From NCBI RefSeq assembly GCF_004337505.1, contig NZ_SJZI01000003.1, forward strand, positions 1 through 64,000: a DNA stretch of 64,000 nt. Reading direction: 5' to 3'. Below the pieces are notes generated by a model. It did no database searches, had not been told where the DNA came from, and saw nothing but the letters and a program-made list of their open reading frames with translations. The stretch comes from Flaviaestuariibacter flavus. Its GTDB lineage: Bacteria; Bacteroidota; Bacteroidia; Chitinophagales; Chitinophagaceae. The translations under genes were made by a program, and so were the position numbers. Of this stretch, positions 24,577 through 33,816 are shown piece after piece. How positions within the stretch are numbered: position 1 is the stretch's first letter; every line of letters starts with the position of its first letter.

Positions 24577-25461
24577 TCAACTGTTTTTGGGCTTTTCGCC
24601 AAATAGCCAGTCAACAAAGGAATCAATTGCGGCATTGACGGAGCCCTTCAAACCATTCCCGACACCACCAACCACAGCTCCGGCCGCTGCGCCTCCAAGG
24701 GTGCCTGCTCCCGGAACTACGACGGTTCCTCCCACTGCGCCCGCGGCAGCACCCCAAACCACTCCTTTAATGGCACCTGTAACATCCGCCTTCGCGATCT
24801 TTTTGCCCGGAGGCTCATCACCGTCCCCGGCATCTGCCCGGGCGGTGAGTCCGCTGCCGTTGTGGATCAGGTCGCGCCATTTCGGCTTTTCGTAGCGCCA
24901 ATACCGGACGGAATGATAGGCGGTGCTCACCCCTGCTACCCATTCCAGTTTTTCCCGGTAGATGGGGAGGCGCGCCAGGTGCTCCCGCGCCAGTTTCTGA
25001 AACGCTTCGGGGCTTTCGTAGGCCTCGGCATGTCCCATCAGCTCATCGAGCGCCGCCAGCGCTTCCCTGAATTCCGGAGAGTGCGTCTCTCCTTCTGCTT
25101 CGTTCATGAATAGCTCGGGCAGCGTCATTGAAAAAGAGGCTTTCGTCGGGATGGTGAGGTTGCGGATCCCGTCCAGCAGGTCGATCCCTTTCACGCCGGT
25201 TGCGGCGCCGGTAAACTGGATCACCGCGTCGTCGATGGCTTGCCGGATCTTATCGCGGTCTTCCTGTGTCCGGATGGTGATGGAGCTTCCGAAGCGCCCG
25301 ACCAGCTCCTTATACACCTGCTCAGCGCCCTGGTTGTGCAACTCGCCGATCGGCCACAGGCGTGCCAGCAGGTCGTCGTCGCAATAATAAACCTCTCCCT
25401 GCGCCGCGGCACACACGGCAAGCAGCAGTCCCAGGCATAAGTTCAAAAGATGTTTCATCAT
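24577..25461 (-). CDS. Secreted protein with C-terminal glycine-zipper segment
   Basis: 294 residues with signal peptide (MMKHLLNLCLGLLLAVCAAAQ). The mature N-terminal 200 residues are helical and polar, with no recognised family. Residues 225-280 form a long glycine zipper (GAIKGVVWGAAAGAVGGT then GAGTLGGAAAGAVVGGVGNG) followed by FVDWLFGEKPKNS. Such zippers pack into membranes in bacteriocins, toxins and outer-membrane lipoproteins. Together with the small two-segment membrane protein just downstream this could be a toxin-immunity or pore pair, but it could equally be a structural envelope protein. Confidence 0.65.
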   Translation of the reverse strand: MMKHLLNLCLGLLLAVCAAAQGEVYYCDDDLLARLWPIGELHNQGAEQVYKELVGRFGSSITIRTQEDRDKIRQAIDDAVIQFTGAATGVKGIDLLDGIRNLTIPTKASFSMTLPELFMNEAEGETHSPEFREALAALDELMGHAEAYESPEAFQKLAREHLARLPIYREKLEWVAGVSTAYHSVRYWRYEKPKWRDLIHNGSGLTARADAGDGDEPPGKKIAKADVTGAIKGVVWGAAAGAVGGTVVVPGAGTLGGAAAGAVVGGVGNGLKGSVNAAIDSFVDWLFGEKPKNS

Positions 25462-25640
25462 GTTGTTTTTGGTGTTTTCCCTACTCTTTGCGGATTTTCA
25501 GGTTTCCTCCGTTCATGTGGCCATATGAAAATGCTTCTGCCGTTCCGGGGCAGGCAGTACCAAGGTAGCCCTGCCGGAAGGGCAATTCCATGAGGTTTTC
25601 ACCAGAAAAAAATGGTTTTTTCCCGCCGGCAGGGCACGCA

Positions 25641-25668
25641 AAAAGGGCTGCATTGCCGCAGCCCTTTC
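25641..25668 (-). terminator. Intrinsic terminator after the GAF gene
   Basis: AAAGGGCTGC pairs with GCAGCCCTTT, and the minus strand continues TTTTTGCG. Confidence 0.85.
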
Positions 25669-25691
25669 CTGGTTCGGGTTACCGGTTCCGG

Positions 25692-28052
25692 TCAGGAGCC
25701 TTCCCGGACGCTGATTCCTTTGCCTTTTTTGGGTGCGGTCTGTTCCTCTTCGTGCAGGTGCACCTTGAGGCGGATCGCCCGGAGCCCGTTAATACCCTGC
25801 AGCTCCTCCAGCTCGTGGTATTCGGGATCGCCTTCGATGAGGCCTTCGGACCGGAGGTAGTCTACGTAGCCGAGGTATTCCTGCAGCTCTTTTTGCTGGG
25901 CGTATACAATGGCCACGTAGCCGGGCTGGGTGAGGCGCTCTCCGCTGCGGGTTTTCACCTTGTCGATGCGTTTCTTCACGATCTCGTAGCGGATGTTGTA
26001 AGCACCGTCCACGTCGAACTTGCGCTCCTTACGGCGGAACGAAACCGAGATCGGGACGCTGTGTGCCAGTATCAGCTGCGTGGTCTGCAGGGGCAGGGCG
26101 AGGCGTTTCTCCAGCACCTGTGTCAGCAGCGCCGCGCGGGTGAGCAGGGTGAGCTGCCACAGCTTCAGGTTGCCCACATAAATTTCGTTGAAGGGCAGCT
26201 CCGGCGCCAGCGACTGCCCCACGTACATATTGAATTCGATACCGTCGGTGACGTAGCGCTCGAAGTAATGCGGGTAAACCTTCTGCATCTGCGCCTGCTC
26301 GCGGTCGATAAAGCGGTCGAGTGTTTCGTTGATTCGCGTGATGCTTTCCTCGTATTGCCGGCGGTGGTGGTACAGTACTTTCTTCTGCGGGTCGATGGCA
26401 GCAAGGTAGGCGTCTACGCCCGCGGCCAGCTCGGGGCGGGAGCGACGCAGGTGCTGCATCACGGCGTCCACCTCGGTCTGCAGGAAATTATACAGCTCCA
26501 GCTCGTCGTCGGAAAGCAGGCCTTCGCCAAGGGCCGCCAGGTACTGGCCCACGCGGAAGCGCACCGCTTTAAGCATCGGGAACTCGCTGCGGCCTGCCTT
26601 ATTCAGCAACTCCTGCGCCTGCGTCAGTTGCGCAACGAGGTCGCGCCGTATGGCGGCATTGCGCTCCTGCGAGGAGTTACGCACATCGATCTGCGCATAG
26701 AGCGGGTAAACGTCTTCGAAGGTGATGGGCGGCAGCGAAGCGGTTTCATCTTCCTGGTGCCGCTGCAGGTAGGCGAAGGCAGCCTCGGTAAACTTCCACT
26801 CCACGGCGGGCTGCACCGCGGTGAAGTGCTCCTTGATGGTGCGGTCGATATCCTGGGCAAGGGCTTCGAGGCTCTTCTCAAGCGCCAGCGTAAATAGCTG
26901 CACGGCACTCTGGATGCGGGAGAGATGATTGTACCGCAGGTAGCCGGCCTCGCTGCTCGAGATCTCGAGCAGCCCGATCAATTGACCGTCGTCGCAAAGC
27001 AGGGGGCAGAGGATAAGGCTGCGGGTGCCAAGACCGTAGTAATACGGGAGCAGCGGGTGCCGGGCGCGGCGGCCTTCGCTGATGGACTGAAACAGCATTG
27101 GCTGTGCCCGGTCGCTGAAAAGCTCCTGGCAGAGCCGGGCCATTGCAGTCCGGTCGGCCTGGGCCTCCGGGCTGCGAAACAGCAGGCTGTTCTTGTAGTG
27201 AAGTTCGGAGAAATGATAGATGCCGCCGGACCGGAAAAAGGGCGTGATACCCACCGTCACCTGCGGCAGTCCCAGGAACGTTTGGATATGATGCTGCAGT
27301 TCGTCGTACACGGTCACATCGGAGAAGGTGCGCACGTTGAGCAGGGCGTTTTTGATCTCGGTGATGGACTGGTCGGCAGTGACGTCGCTGACGTTGAGCA
27401 CGATGAGCCCTTCAAAGCAAAAATGCCCGATCGGAAAGGATGCGCGCAGATCGTCGAGCTCCAGGGAGCTTTCCGTGGTGTATTCGCCGGGCATCGCAAA
27501 GTCGGGGTTGGAAAGCGACACGCGTACGAAGCGGGCGTCGAGGTTGAGCTCGAGGTAGTGGGTGAGGCCCGTTTCGCGGTCGGCGAAGGGATGCACCGAG
27601 GAAGCCGTTGCGGGCAGCTCCCAGTGGTAGAACTGGCGCAGGATGAGGTTGTAGGCCAGCTTGTGCATGGCGCGGGTGATATTCTGCTGGTCGCCGTGCT
27701 CCGCGATGCAGTTCGTGTTGGCTTCCAGGAAGCGGTCGCGAAAGGTATCGGAGGCGTAGATCGTTTCGTGGCTGAAGGGAATGGCCACGGCATACATGTC
27801 GCCGGTGGCCGAGGTGCCGGGCGGGAAGATGGTGGAGAGCAGTGTTTCCACGAGCTCGGCGTGCGGCTGCAGCGGCTTCGCATCGCGGTGCGGCTCCAGG
27901 AGTTCGGGGCGCAGGTCGAGGTCGCGCAGGAGCGGGGCATAAAGTGCCGCGGCCCCGCGCTTACCCTCGCCGATGGTGCTGCGGAGGGCGTCGGCGAGTG
28001 GCTTCAGGGAAAGACGGCTGTCAATGCCGGTGGGCGTATTGGTGGTAAGCAT
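25692..28052 (-). CDS. GAF-domain protein, long conserved hypothetical
   Basis: 786 residues without signal peptide or membrane segment. A GAF-like fold is visible around residues 330-400 (GTRSLILCPLLCDDGQLIGLLEISS, then YNHLSRIQSAVQLFTLALEKSLEAL). The N-terminal 300 residues and the C-terminal 350 residues are conserved-looking but unnamed; the C-terminus has VSFRRKERKFDVDGAYNIRYE. GAF domains sense small ligands or redox state. No catalytic or DNA-binding domain is evident, so the output is unknown. I chose the ATG at 28052 because the longer open frame upstream runs through the AGCACAC word repeat. Confidence 0.8.
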   Translation of the reverse strand: MLTTNTPTGIDSRLSLKPLADALRSTIGEGKRGAAALYAPLLRDLDLRPELLEPHRDAKPLQPHAELVETLLSTIFPPGTSATGDMYAVAIPFSHETIYASDTFRDRFLEANTNCIAEHGDQQNITRAMHKLAYNLILRQFYHWELPATASSVHPFADRETGLTHYLELNLDARFVRVSLSNPDFAMPGEYTTESSLELDDLRASFPIGHFCFEGLIVLNVSDVTADQSITEIKNALLNVRTFSDVTVYDELQHHIQTFLGLPQVTVGITPFFRSGGIYHFSELHYKNSLLFRSPEAQADRTAMARLCQELFSDRAQPMLFQSISEGRRARHPLLPYYYGLGTRSLILCPLLCDDGQLIGLLEISSSEAGYLRYNHLSRIQSAVQLFTLALEKSLEALAQDIDRTIKEHFTAVQPAVEWKFTEAAFAYLQRHQEDETASLPPITFEDVYPLYAQIDVRNSSQERNAAIRRDLVAQLTQAQELLNKAGRSEFPMLKAVRFRVGQYLAALGEGLLSDDELELYNFLQTEVDAVMQHLRRSRPELAAGVDAYLAAIDPQKKVLYHHRRQYEESITRINETLDRFIDREQAQMQKVYPHYFERYVTDGIEFNMYVGQSLAPELPFNEIYVGNLKLWQLTLLTRAALLTQVLEKRLALPLQTTQLILAHSVPISVSFRRKERKFDVDGAYNIRYEIVKKRIDKVKTRSGERLTQPGYVAIVYAQQKELQEYLGYVDYLRSEGLIEGDPEYHELEELQGINGLRAIRLKVHLHEEEQTAPKKGKGISVREGS

Positions 28053-28100
28053 ACACGTGTGGGGAAGTGGTAGCTCTACCGCAAGTGTCACGCCAAAAAA

Positions 28101-28223
28101 GAGTGTGCTGGTGGGGAAGCGTGCTGGTGTGCAAAAAGCCGATTCGATACCAGCAAATTGGGGCCACCCCCGGGCAGTTTCTTTATTCAGCCCATTAGCA
28201 CACCAGCAAACTAGCACACTTGC
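28101..28223. repeat. Inverted word repeat, GTGTGCTGGTGTGC / CTAGCACAC family
   Basis: The left arm 28101-28132 has GTGTGCTGG, GCGTGCTGG and GTGTGC. The right arm 28193-28223 has TTAGCACACCAGC and CTAGCACACTTGC. The stop codon and last residues of the nth gene lie in the right arm. The same words occur at 29651-29739 and 50317-50422. Confidence 0.85.
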
Positions 28224-28864
28224 TTCGACACAACCTTCTGGAAATACGGGCAAACCGGCCGGAGGCCGCACTCGCCGCATTTTGGTTTGCGGGCCACGCA
28301 TACGTAGCGGCCGTGGAGGATGAGCCAGTGGTGGAATTTGTAGACGAGGTCGCGCGGCACCCACTTGATGAGCTGCTTTTCGGTTTCGAGCGGGGTCTTG
28401 GCGCGCACGGTGAGGCCGAGGCGCGCCGACACACGGAATACGTGGGTATCCACAGCCATATTGGGTTGGTTATCGACCACCGAAGTGATGACGTTGGCGG
28501 TTTTGCGGCCGACGCCCGGGAGCTTTACCAGCTCGTCCACGGTCATCGGGATCTCGCCGCCGAAGTTCTCCTGCACCATTTTGGCCATACCCAGCAGGTG
28601 ACGGGTCTTGTTGCCGGGAAAGGAGATCGATTTTACGAGGTCGAAAACATCGTCGTATTGGGCGGCGGCAAGCGACGGGATGTCGGGGTAGCGCTCGAAA
28701 AGCGCGGGCGTATGCATGTTCACCCGCTTGTCGGTGCACTGTGCCGACAGGATGACGGCTACCAGCAGCTGGTAGGTATTATCGTAAAGGAGCTCGGTTT
28801 CGGGGTCGGGCATGGCCTCCTCGAAATAGGCGATGACATGTTCGAAGCGTTGCTTGCGGGTCAT
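28211..28864 (-). CDS. nth: Endonuclease III (DNA glycosylase/AP lyase)
   Basis: 217 residues with the complete Nth signature: the helix-hairpin-helix LPGVGRKTANV with catalytic K121, catalytic D139 in AVDTHVFRV, and the [4Fe-4S] ligands C189, C196, C199 and C205 with the usual 6-2-5 spacing. It removes oxidised pyrimidines and cleaves the abasic site. The last residues (SKQVC) and the TAG stop are encoded by the CTAGCACAC word repeat, so the C-terminus has been shaped by the repeat. Confidence 0.96.
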   Translation of the reverse strand: MTRKQRFEHVIAYFEEAMPDPETELLYDNTYQLLVAVILSAQCTDKRVNMHTPALFERYPDIPSLAAAQYDDVFDLVKSISFPGNKTRHLLGMAKMVQENFGGEIPMTVDELVKLPGVGRKTANVITSVVDNQPNMAVDTHVFRVSARLGLTVRAKTPLETEKQLIKWVPRDLVYKFHHWLILHGRYVCVARKPKCGECGLRPVCPYFQKVVSKQVC

Positions 28865-28879
28865 GGATAGAATTGAAAG

Positions 28880-28908
28880 GCCCCGATCGCTTTGGTCGGG
28901 GCTTCAAA
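28880..28908 (-). terminator. Intrinsic terminator between nth and the gene at 28988
   Basis: GCCCCGA pairs with TCGGGGC; the minus strand continues CTTTC. It would end transcription of the gene at 28988. Confidence 0.65.
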
Positions 28909-28987
28909 ATTAGGTGGTTGTCACCTCCGGCAGGACCGATCTTCATAGGTGAGAACGGCCGGGTGCCTGCAGGTAAGTTTTCGTCCT

Positions 28988-29218
28988 TCAGGCGTTTTGA
29001 GCCGAGGTGGCGGCAGCGTATTTCAGGATATTCAGCACCACTTCGGTACGGGGGCTTTCCATAGCGCCATTGAGGCGTTCCTGTGCGGATTTTAAAACGG
29101 CCAGCTTTTCCCGAAGGGACCAGTCCCGCGACAGTTCCGATTCCAGCGAGCGGGCGTCTTCAACATTCATTTCGTGGTACAAGAAGCGTAGCAGGTCCTC
29201 CGGTGTATAATTGTACAT
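28988..29218 (-). CDS. Small conserved Bacteroidota protein, function unknown
   Basis: 76 residues: MYNYTPEDLLRFLYHEMNVEDARSLESEL at the start and ESPRTEVVLNILKYAAA at the end. The helical pattern (few residues until the first E/D-rich helix, then LSRDWSLREKL) resembles the N-terminal helices of anti-sigma factors, but no membrane anchor follows. Small proteins of this type are frequent in Chitinophagaceae. It is probably expressed with the upstream divIC-like gene, 77 bp away. Confidence 0.75.
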   Translation of the reverse strand: MYNYTPEDLLRFLYHEMNVEDARSLESELSRDWSLREKLAVLKSAQERLNGAMESPRTEVVLNILKYAAATSAQNA

Positions 29219-29295
29219 AAGCCGAATTTGGATTCGTTAGTTGTGGACGGTGGTTTTTTAGGTCGTTCAGGGTAATAAACGCTCTTTAAACACGC

Positions 29296-29616
29296 TTATT
29301 GTGCGGAAGGTTCACTGTTTTTGGCGCCGGGTACGAGGAACAGGTCTTCGTTTTCGCGCTTCATGCCGTAGCGCTCGCGGGCAAAGCGCTCGATGGTGGC
29401 GGGGTCGTTGCGGAGGTTGTCGGCAAACTTGCGCTCCTGGTCGATCTGCTGCTGGTAATGCTTCTTGGAAGCCTGCAGCGCCCGGAGCTCCGCCCGGCGC
29501 TCCCGCTGGATGAAAAAGTCGTTGCGGTCGAAAAACAGCAACCATACCAGGAAGCCGACACCGGCAATAAAGAATTTATTGCGGAGGAAGGGCGGTATGC
29601 GGCGGATGGCTTTCAT
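29296..29616 (-). CDS. Septum formation initiator family protein (FtsB/DivIC-like)
   Basis: 106 residues: a basic N-terminus (MKAIRRIPPFLRNKF), one membrane segment (FIAGVGFLVWLLFF), a coiled coil (RERRAELRALQASKKHYQQQIDQERK), and the conserved DPATIERFARERYGMKRENED. This is the FtsB/DivIC layout; the protein stabilises the FtsL-FtsQ/DivIB divisome complex. An eno-ftsB gene order is common in bacteria. Here a GNAT gene and a CTAGCACAC repeat lie between the two. Confidence 0.92.
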   Translation of the reverse strand: MKAIRRIPPFLRNKFFIAGVGFLVWLLFFDRNDFFIQRERRAELRALQASKKHYQQQIDQERKFADNLRNDPATIERFARERYGMKRENEDLFLVPGAKNSEPSAQ

Positions 29617-29650
29617 GTAATTCTTTACTGTAATACGAAGGTAGGGAAAG

Positions 29651-29739
29651 TTTGCTAGTGTGCTGGTGGGTTGCTGTGCTGGTAGACGCTGGCATTAGCA
29701 AACTAGCACACTGCCGAACTAGCACACTAGCACATTGAC
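29651..29739. repeat. Inverted word repeat, CTAGTGTGCTGG / CTAGCACAC family
   Basis: Left-arm words are TTGCTAGTGTGCTGG and TTGCTGTGCTGG. Right-arm words are TTAGCAAACTAGCACAC, GAACTAGCACAC and TAGCACATTG. The GNAT stop codon lies in the right arm. The arms abut without a separate terminator stem. Confidence 0.85.
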
Positions 29740-30317
29740 AAAAGCTTCCCCTTTGTCTCCGGCCATTCATCATCAATGATACTGAACACCACGGTGTGCC
29801 GGATGCTGCCGTCGGCATGGAGCCCGTGCTTGCGCAGCACCGCTTCCTGAATGCCGCCGATCTTTTTCACGGCTTTCTGCGAGCGCTCGTTCTGGTGGGC
29901 CACCTCGAACTCCACGCGCTGGTAGCCGAGGGTTTCGAAGGCATACTGCAGCAGCAGGAGCTTGCATTCCTTGTTGTGCACGTGGCCCCAGTATTCCGGC
30001 ACATACCAGGTGTAGCCGATAGCAAGGCGCTTCATCGAAGGCTCGATGCGGTAGTAACGCGTCATGCCCATGATGTTTCCGGTCTGCGCGTCACGCATCA
30101 CAAAGGACACCTGCATCCCGGTGTTGCGCGGGTCGAAGGCCGTGGCGATGTACTTATCAAACTGTTCATCGTAGCTGTCGTTGACAAGGAGCGTCTTCGT
30201 GTACTCCCAGATGCGCGGGTTGCGGGCGAGGGCGCGCAGCTCCGGAACGTGGTGCTCTTCGAGCAATTCAAGACGCACGTGCCTGCCTTGCAGTCTGCTG
30301 AGGTCAATGGGGATCAT
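29727..30317 (-). CDS. GNAT-family N-acetyltransferase (RimJ/RimL-like)
   Basis: 196 residues. The acetyl-CoA fold shows VRLELLEEHHVPELRAL at the start, MGMTRYYRIEPSMKRLAIGYTWYVPEYWG in the middle (the usual beta4-beta5 region of RimJ/L-like enzymes), LLLLQYAFETLGYQRVEFEV and NERSQKAVKKIGG. The substrate is unknown; ribosomal protein N-termini or small amines are both possible. The last two residues and the stop codon (MC-TAG) come from the CTAGCACAC word repeat. Confidence 0.9.
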   Translation of the reverse strand: MIPIDLSRLQGRHVRLELLEEHHVPELRALARNPRIWEYTKTLLVNDSYDEQFDKYIATAFDPRNTGMQVSFVMRDAQTGNIMGMTRYYRIEPSMKRLAIGYTWYVPEYWGHVHNKECKLLLLQYAFETLGYQRVEFEVAHQNERSQKAVKKIGGIQEAVLRKHGLHADGSIRHTVVFSIIDDEWPETKGKLLSMC

Positions 30318-30344
30318 AGTGCAAAGCTAACCCGCGTGGAAAGG

Positions 30345-30448
30345 AGAGAAGGAACACAGATGACGCGGATTTATTAAGATCAGTTATGATTTTTAGCGGC
30401 AGGTCTGCGCAAATCATAGCCATCCGAACAGGTCTGCGTTCTTTCTCT
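30345..30448. repeat. Inverted repeat, AGAAAGAACGCAGA family
   Basis: AGAGAAGGAACACAGAT (30345-30361) pairs with mismatches to TCTGCGTTCTTTCTCT (30433-30448). A second AGGTCTGCGC at about 30401 repeats the right arm. Confidence 0.7.
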
Positions 30449-30453
30449 AAAGA

Positions 30454-30481
30454 AAAAGCCCCGGCGATTGGCCAGGGCTTC
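30454..30481 (-). terminator. Intrinsic terminator after eno
   Basis: On the minus strand AAGCCCTGGC pairs with GCCGGGGCTT (one mismatch), followed by TTTTCTTT. Confidence 0.75.
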
Positions 30482-30498
30482 CTGTTGAAATCGATTAA

Positions 30499-32019
<1,521 letters not shown>

Positions 32020-32053
32020 GCGCAAAGCGACACTTAACCATTACCGGCGTCAG

Positions 32054-32092
32054 CATTCACGATTGACGATTGACGATTCACGCGACTCACGC
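32054..32092. repeat. Word repeat, ATTCACGATTGACG family, overlapping the gldA stop
   Basis: Three to four copies of ATTCACGATTGACG / GATTGACGATTCACG. The gldA stop codon TGA lies inside the last copy, in the context TGAGTCGCGTGAATCGTCAA, almost the same as at the ligase stop (6503). Confidence 0.8.
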
Positions 32093-32989
32093 CGTCAGTC
32101 CCCGGAAGATCGTCTCCAGGCTCTCCGAACCGGTGCTCAGGCTTTCGATGTTAAGCCCCTGCTCCACCGACAGCTGCAGCAGCGCCTTGCGCACGGTCTC
32201 GGGGTCTTCGGTGCGGAGGTTCCAGGTGCGGGCGTCGATCTTTTCCACTTCCGCCACGGCCGGCAGGCGGCGTAGCCACTCGGGTTCCAGCGCTTCCTGG
32301 AACGACACGCGCACGGTATTCATGGTGTTGCGGCTGCGCAGGGCAGCGAGCGTGTCGTCGGCAACGATAGTGCCCTTGTTGATGATGATGACGCGGTCGC
32401 AGATCGCCTCTACTTCCTGCAGGATATGCGAGGAGAAAAGCACCAGCTTGTTTTTGCCCTGCTCCCTGATCACGTTGCGGATCTCGATGATCTGGTTGGG
32501 ATCGAGGCCGGAAGTCGGCTCGTCGAGGATGAGCACTTCCGGGTCGTGGATGAGGGCGGCGGCCAGGCCCACGCGCTGCTTGTAGCCTTTGGAAAGCTGG
32601 CCCACGCGCTTGTGCGCTTCGGGGGTAAGACCGGTGAGCGCAATCACTTCTTCCACCCGCTCCTTCTTACGGGCGATGCCGTGCACGTCGGCCATGAAGC
32701 CAAGGTATTCGCGCACATAGAGATCGTAATAAAGCGCGTTGGACTCCGGCAGGTAGCCGATCTTTTTCTTGGCCGCGAGCGCGTCCTTGCGCACATCGAT
32801 CCCGCTCACGAGCGCCGTGCCCGCATCGGGCTCGAGGTAGCCCGTGATCATTTTCATCGTGGTGCTCTTGCCGGCGCCGTTGGGTCCGAGGAAACCCACG
32901 ATCTGCCCGGGCTGCACGGAAAAAGAAATGCCGTCCACGGCTTTCTGCGCGCCATAATGCTTGCGGAGTGCTTTGACTTCGATCGACAT
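32087..32989 (-). CDS. gldA: ABC transporter ATP-binding protein, gliding-motility GldA type
   Basis: 300 residues. Walker A GPNGAGKST is at about residues 35-43, the Q-loop region at IGYLPESNALYYDLYVREYL, the signature is QLSKGYKQRVGLA, and Walker B is VLILDEPTSGLD. The LPESNALYYDLYVREYL segment and the ~80-residue C-terminal extension are typical of GldA, which with GldF and GldG forms an ABC complex required for gliding in flavobacteria. gldF and gldG are not adjacent. A generic ABC-2 ATPase is the alternative. Confidence 0.8.
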   Translation of the reverse strand: MSIEVKALRKHYGAQKAVDGISFSVQPGQIVGFLGPNGAGKSTTMKMITGYLEPDAGTALVSGIDVRKDALAAKKKIGYLPESNALYYDLYVREYLGFMADVHGIARKKERVEEVIALTGLTPEAHKRVGQLSKGYKQRVGLAAALIHDPEVLILDEPTSGLDPNQIIEIRNVIREQGKNKLVLFSSHILQEVEAICDRVIIINKGTIVADDTLAALRSRNTMNTVRVSFQEALEPEWLRRLPAVAEVEKIDARTWNLRTEDPETVRKALLQLSVEQGLNIESLSTGSESLETIFRGLTA

Positions 32990-33007
32990 AAGGGATTAAA
33001 GGTAAAG

Positions 33008-33060
33008 AAGGTTCTTAACCGCGAAGAAAAGAAGGTGCAAAGCGTTTCGCTAAGGATTAC
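33008..33060. repeat. Word repeat, AACCGCGAAGAAAAGAAG family (single arm)
   Basis: TTAACCGCGAAGAAAAGAAGG and AGCGTTTCGCTAAGGATT match the left arm of the pairs at 1827 and 53085. It lies on the gldA side of the terminator at 33064. Confidence 0.7.
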
Positions 33061-33063
33061 ATA

Positions 33064-33091
33064 AAAAAAGCTCCCGCGCAAAAGCGGGAGC
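33064..33091 (-). terminator. Intrinsic terminator after the carbonic anhydrase gene
   Basis: GCTCCCGC pairs with GCGGGAGC; the minus strand runs into TTTTTTTAT. Confidence 0.9.
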
Positions 33092-33112
33092 CTTGATATA
33101 GTCGGGCGCTGA

Positions 33113-33146
33113 TCCAAAAATCAGGGATCCGAGATCAGAGATTTTC
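33113..33146. repeat. Word repeat, GGGATCCGAGATCAGAGAT family, containing a stop codon
   Basis: AAAATCAGGGATCCGAGATCAG-like tandem words. The TGA stop of the carbonic anhydrase gene (33135-33137) is inside. The same word family occurs at 37000-37090 and 45785-45825. Confidence 0.65.
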
Positions 33147-33770
33147 GTACTCGTACAACGGGTCAATGTGGGTGCCGGCAGGCATCTCGAACACGGGTTT
33201 GATGAGGCCGTCGCTGAGGCCGTACACCCAGCCGTGCAGGTGCGGGCGCTGTTCGTTCTTCCAGGCGCGCTGGATGATGGTGGTCTTGGCGAGGTTCATC
33301 ACCTGCTCGCGCACGTTGAGCTCCACGAGGCGGTCTACACGCGCGTCTTCATCGGTGATGCCGTTGAGCTCGTCGCGGTGCACCCGCATCACGTCCTTGA
33401 TGTTGCGGAGCCACATGTTGAGCACCGGCTTGAAGTCGGTCTGTGTGCTTGCGGCTTTCACGCCGCCGCAGCCATAGTGGCCGCAAACGATCACGTGCTT
33501 CACCTTGAGGTGCGTCACGGCATAATCCAGAACGGCCAGCAGGTTCACGTCGGTGTTCACTACGAGGTTGGCTACGTTGCGGTGCACGAAGATCTCACCG
33601 GGCTGGGTGCCCGTGATCTCATTGGCCGGCACGCGGCTGTCGCTGCAGCCGATCCAGAGGAACTCGGGTGCCTGAAGTTTTGCGAGGCGCTGGAAATATT
33701 CAGGATTGTCGGTTACGCGTTCCTGGGCCCAGGCTTTGTTTTCCAATAACAGTTTCTGATACGATTCCAT
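33135..33770 (-). CDS. Beta-class carbonic anhydrase
   Basis: 211 residues. Zinc ligands C42, H98 and C101 (GCSDSRVPAN, CGHYGCGGVK) and the catalytic dyad D44/R46 are all present. It interconverts CO2 and bicarbonate in the cytosol. I chose the ATG at 33770; a TTG two codons upstream is possible. It lies 46 bp downstream of the SulP transporter gene on the same strand, so the two are probably one transcription unit. Confidence 0.95.
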   Translation of the reverse strand: MESYQKLLLENKAWAQERVTDNPEYFQRLAKLQAPEFLWIGCSDSRVPANEITGTQPGEIFVHRNVANLVVNTDVNLLAVLDYAVTHLKVKHVIVCGHYGCGGVKAASTQTDFKPVLNMWLRNIKDVMRVHRDELNGITDEDARVDRLVELNVREQVMNLAKTTIIQRAWKNEQRPHLHGWVYGLSDGLIKPVFEMPAGTHIDPLYEYENL

Positions 33771-33816
33771 ATACAAATATTAAATGAGGTTGGGTTAAAA
33801 TGAATGTTTTTTATGA

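Noticed and set aside
28101..29739. CTAGCACAC arrays as a CRISPR
   Set aside because: Words are 9-12 bases, irregularly spaced and occur in both orientations, without unique spacers of constant length or cas genes.
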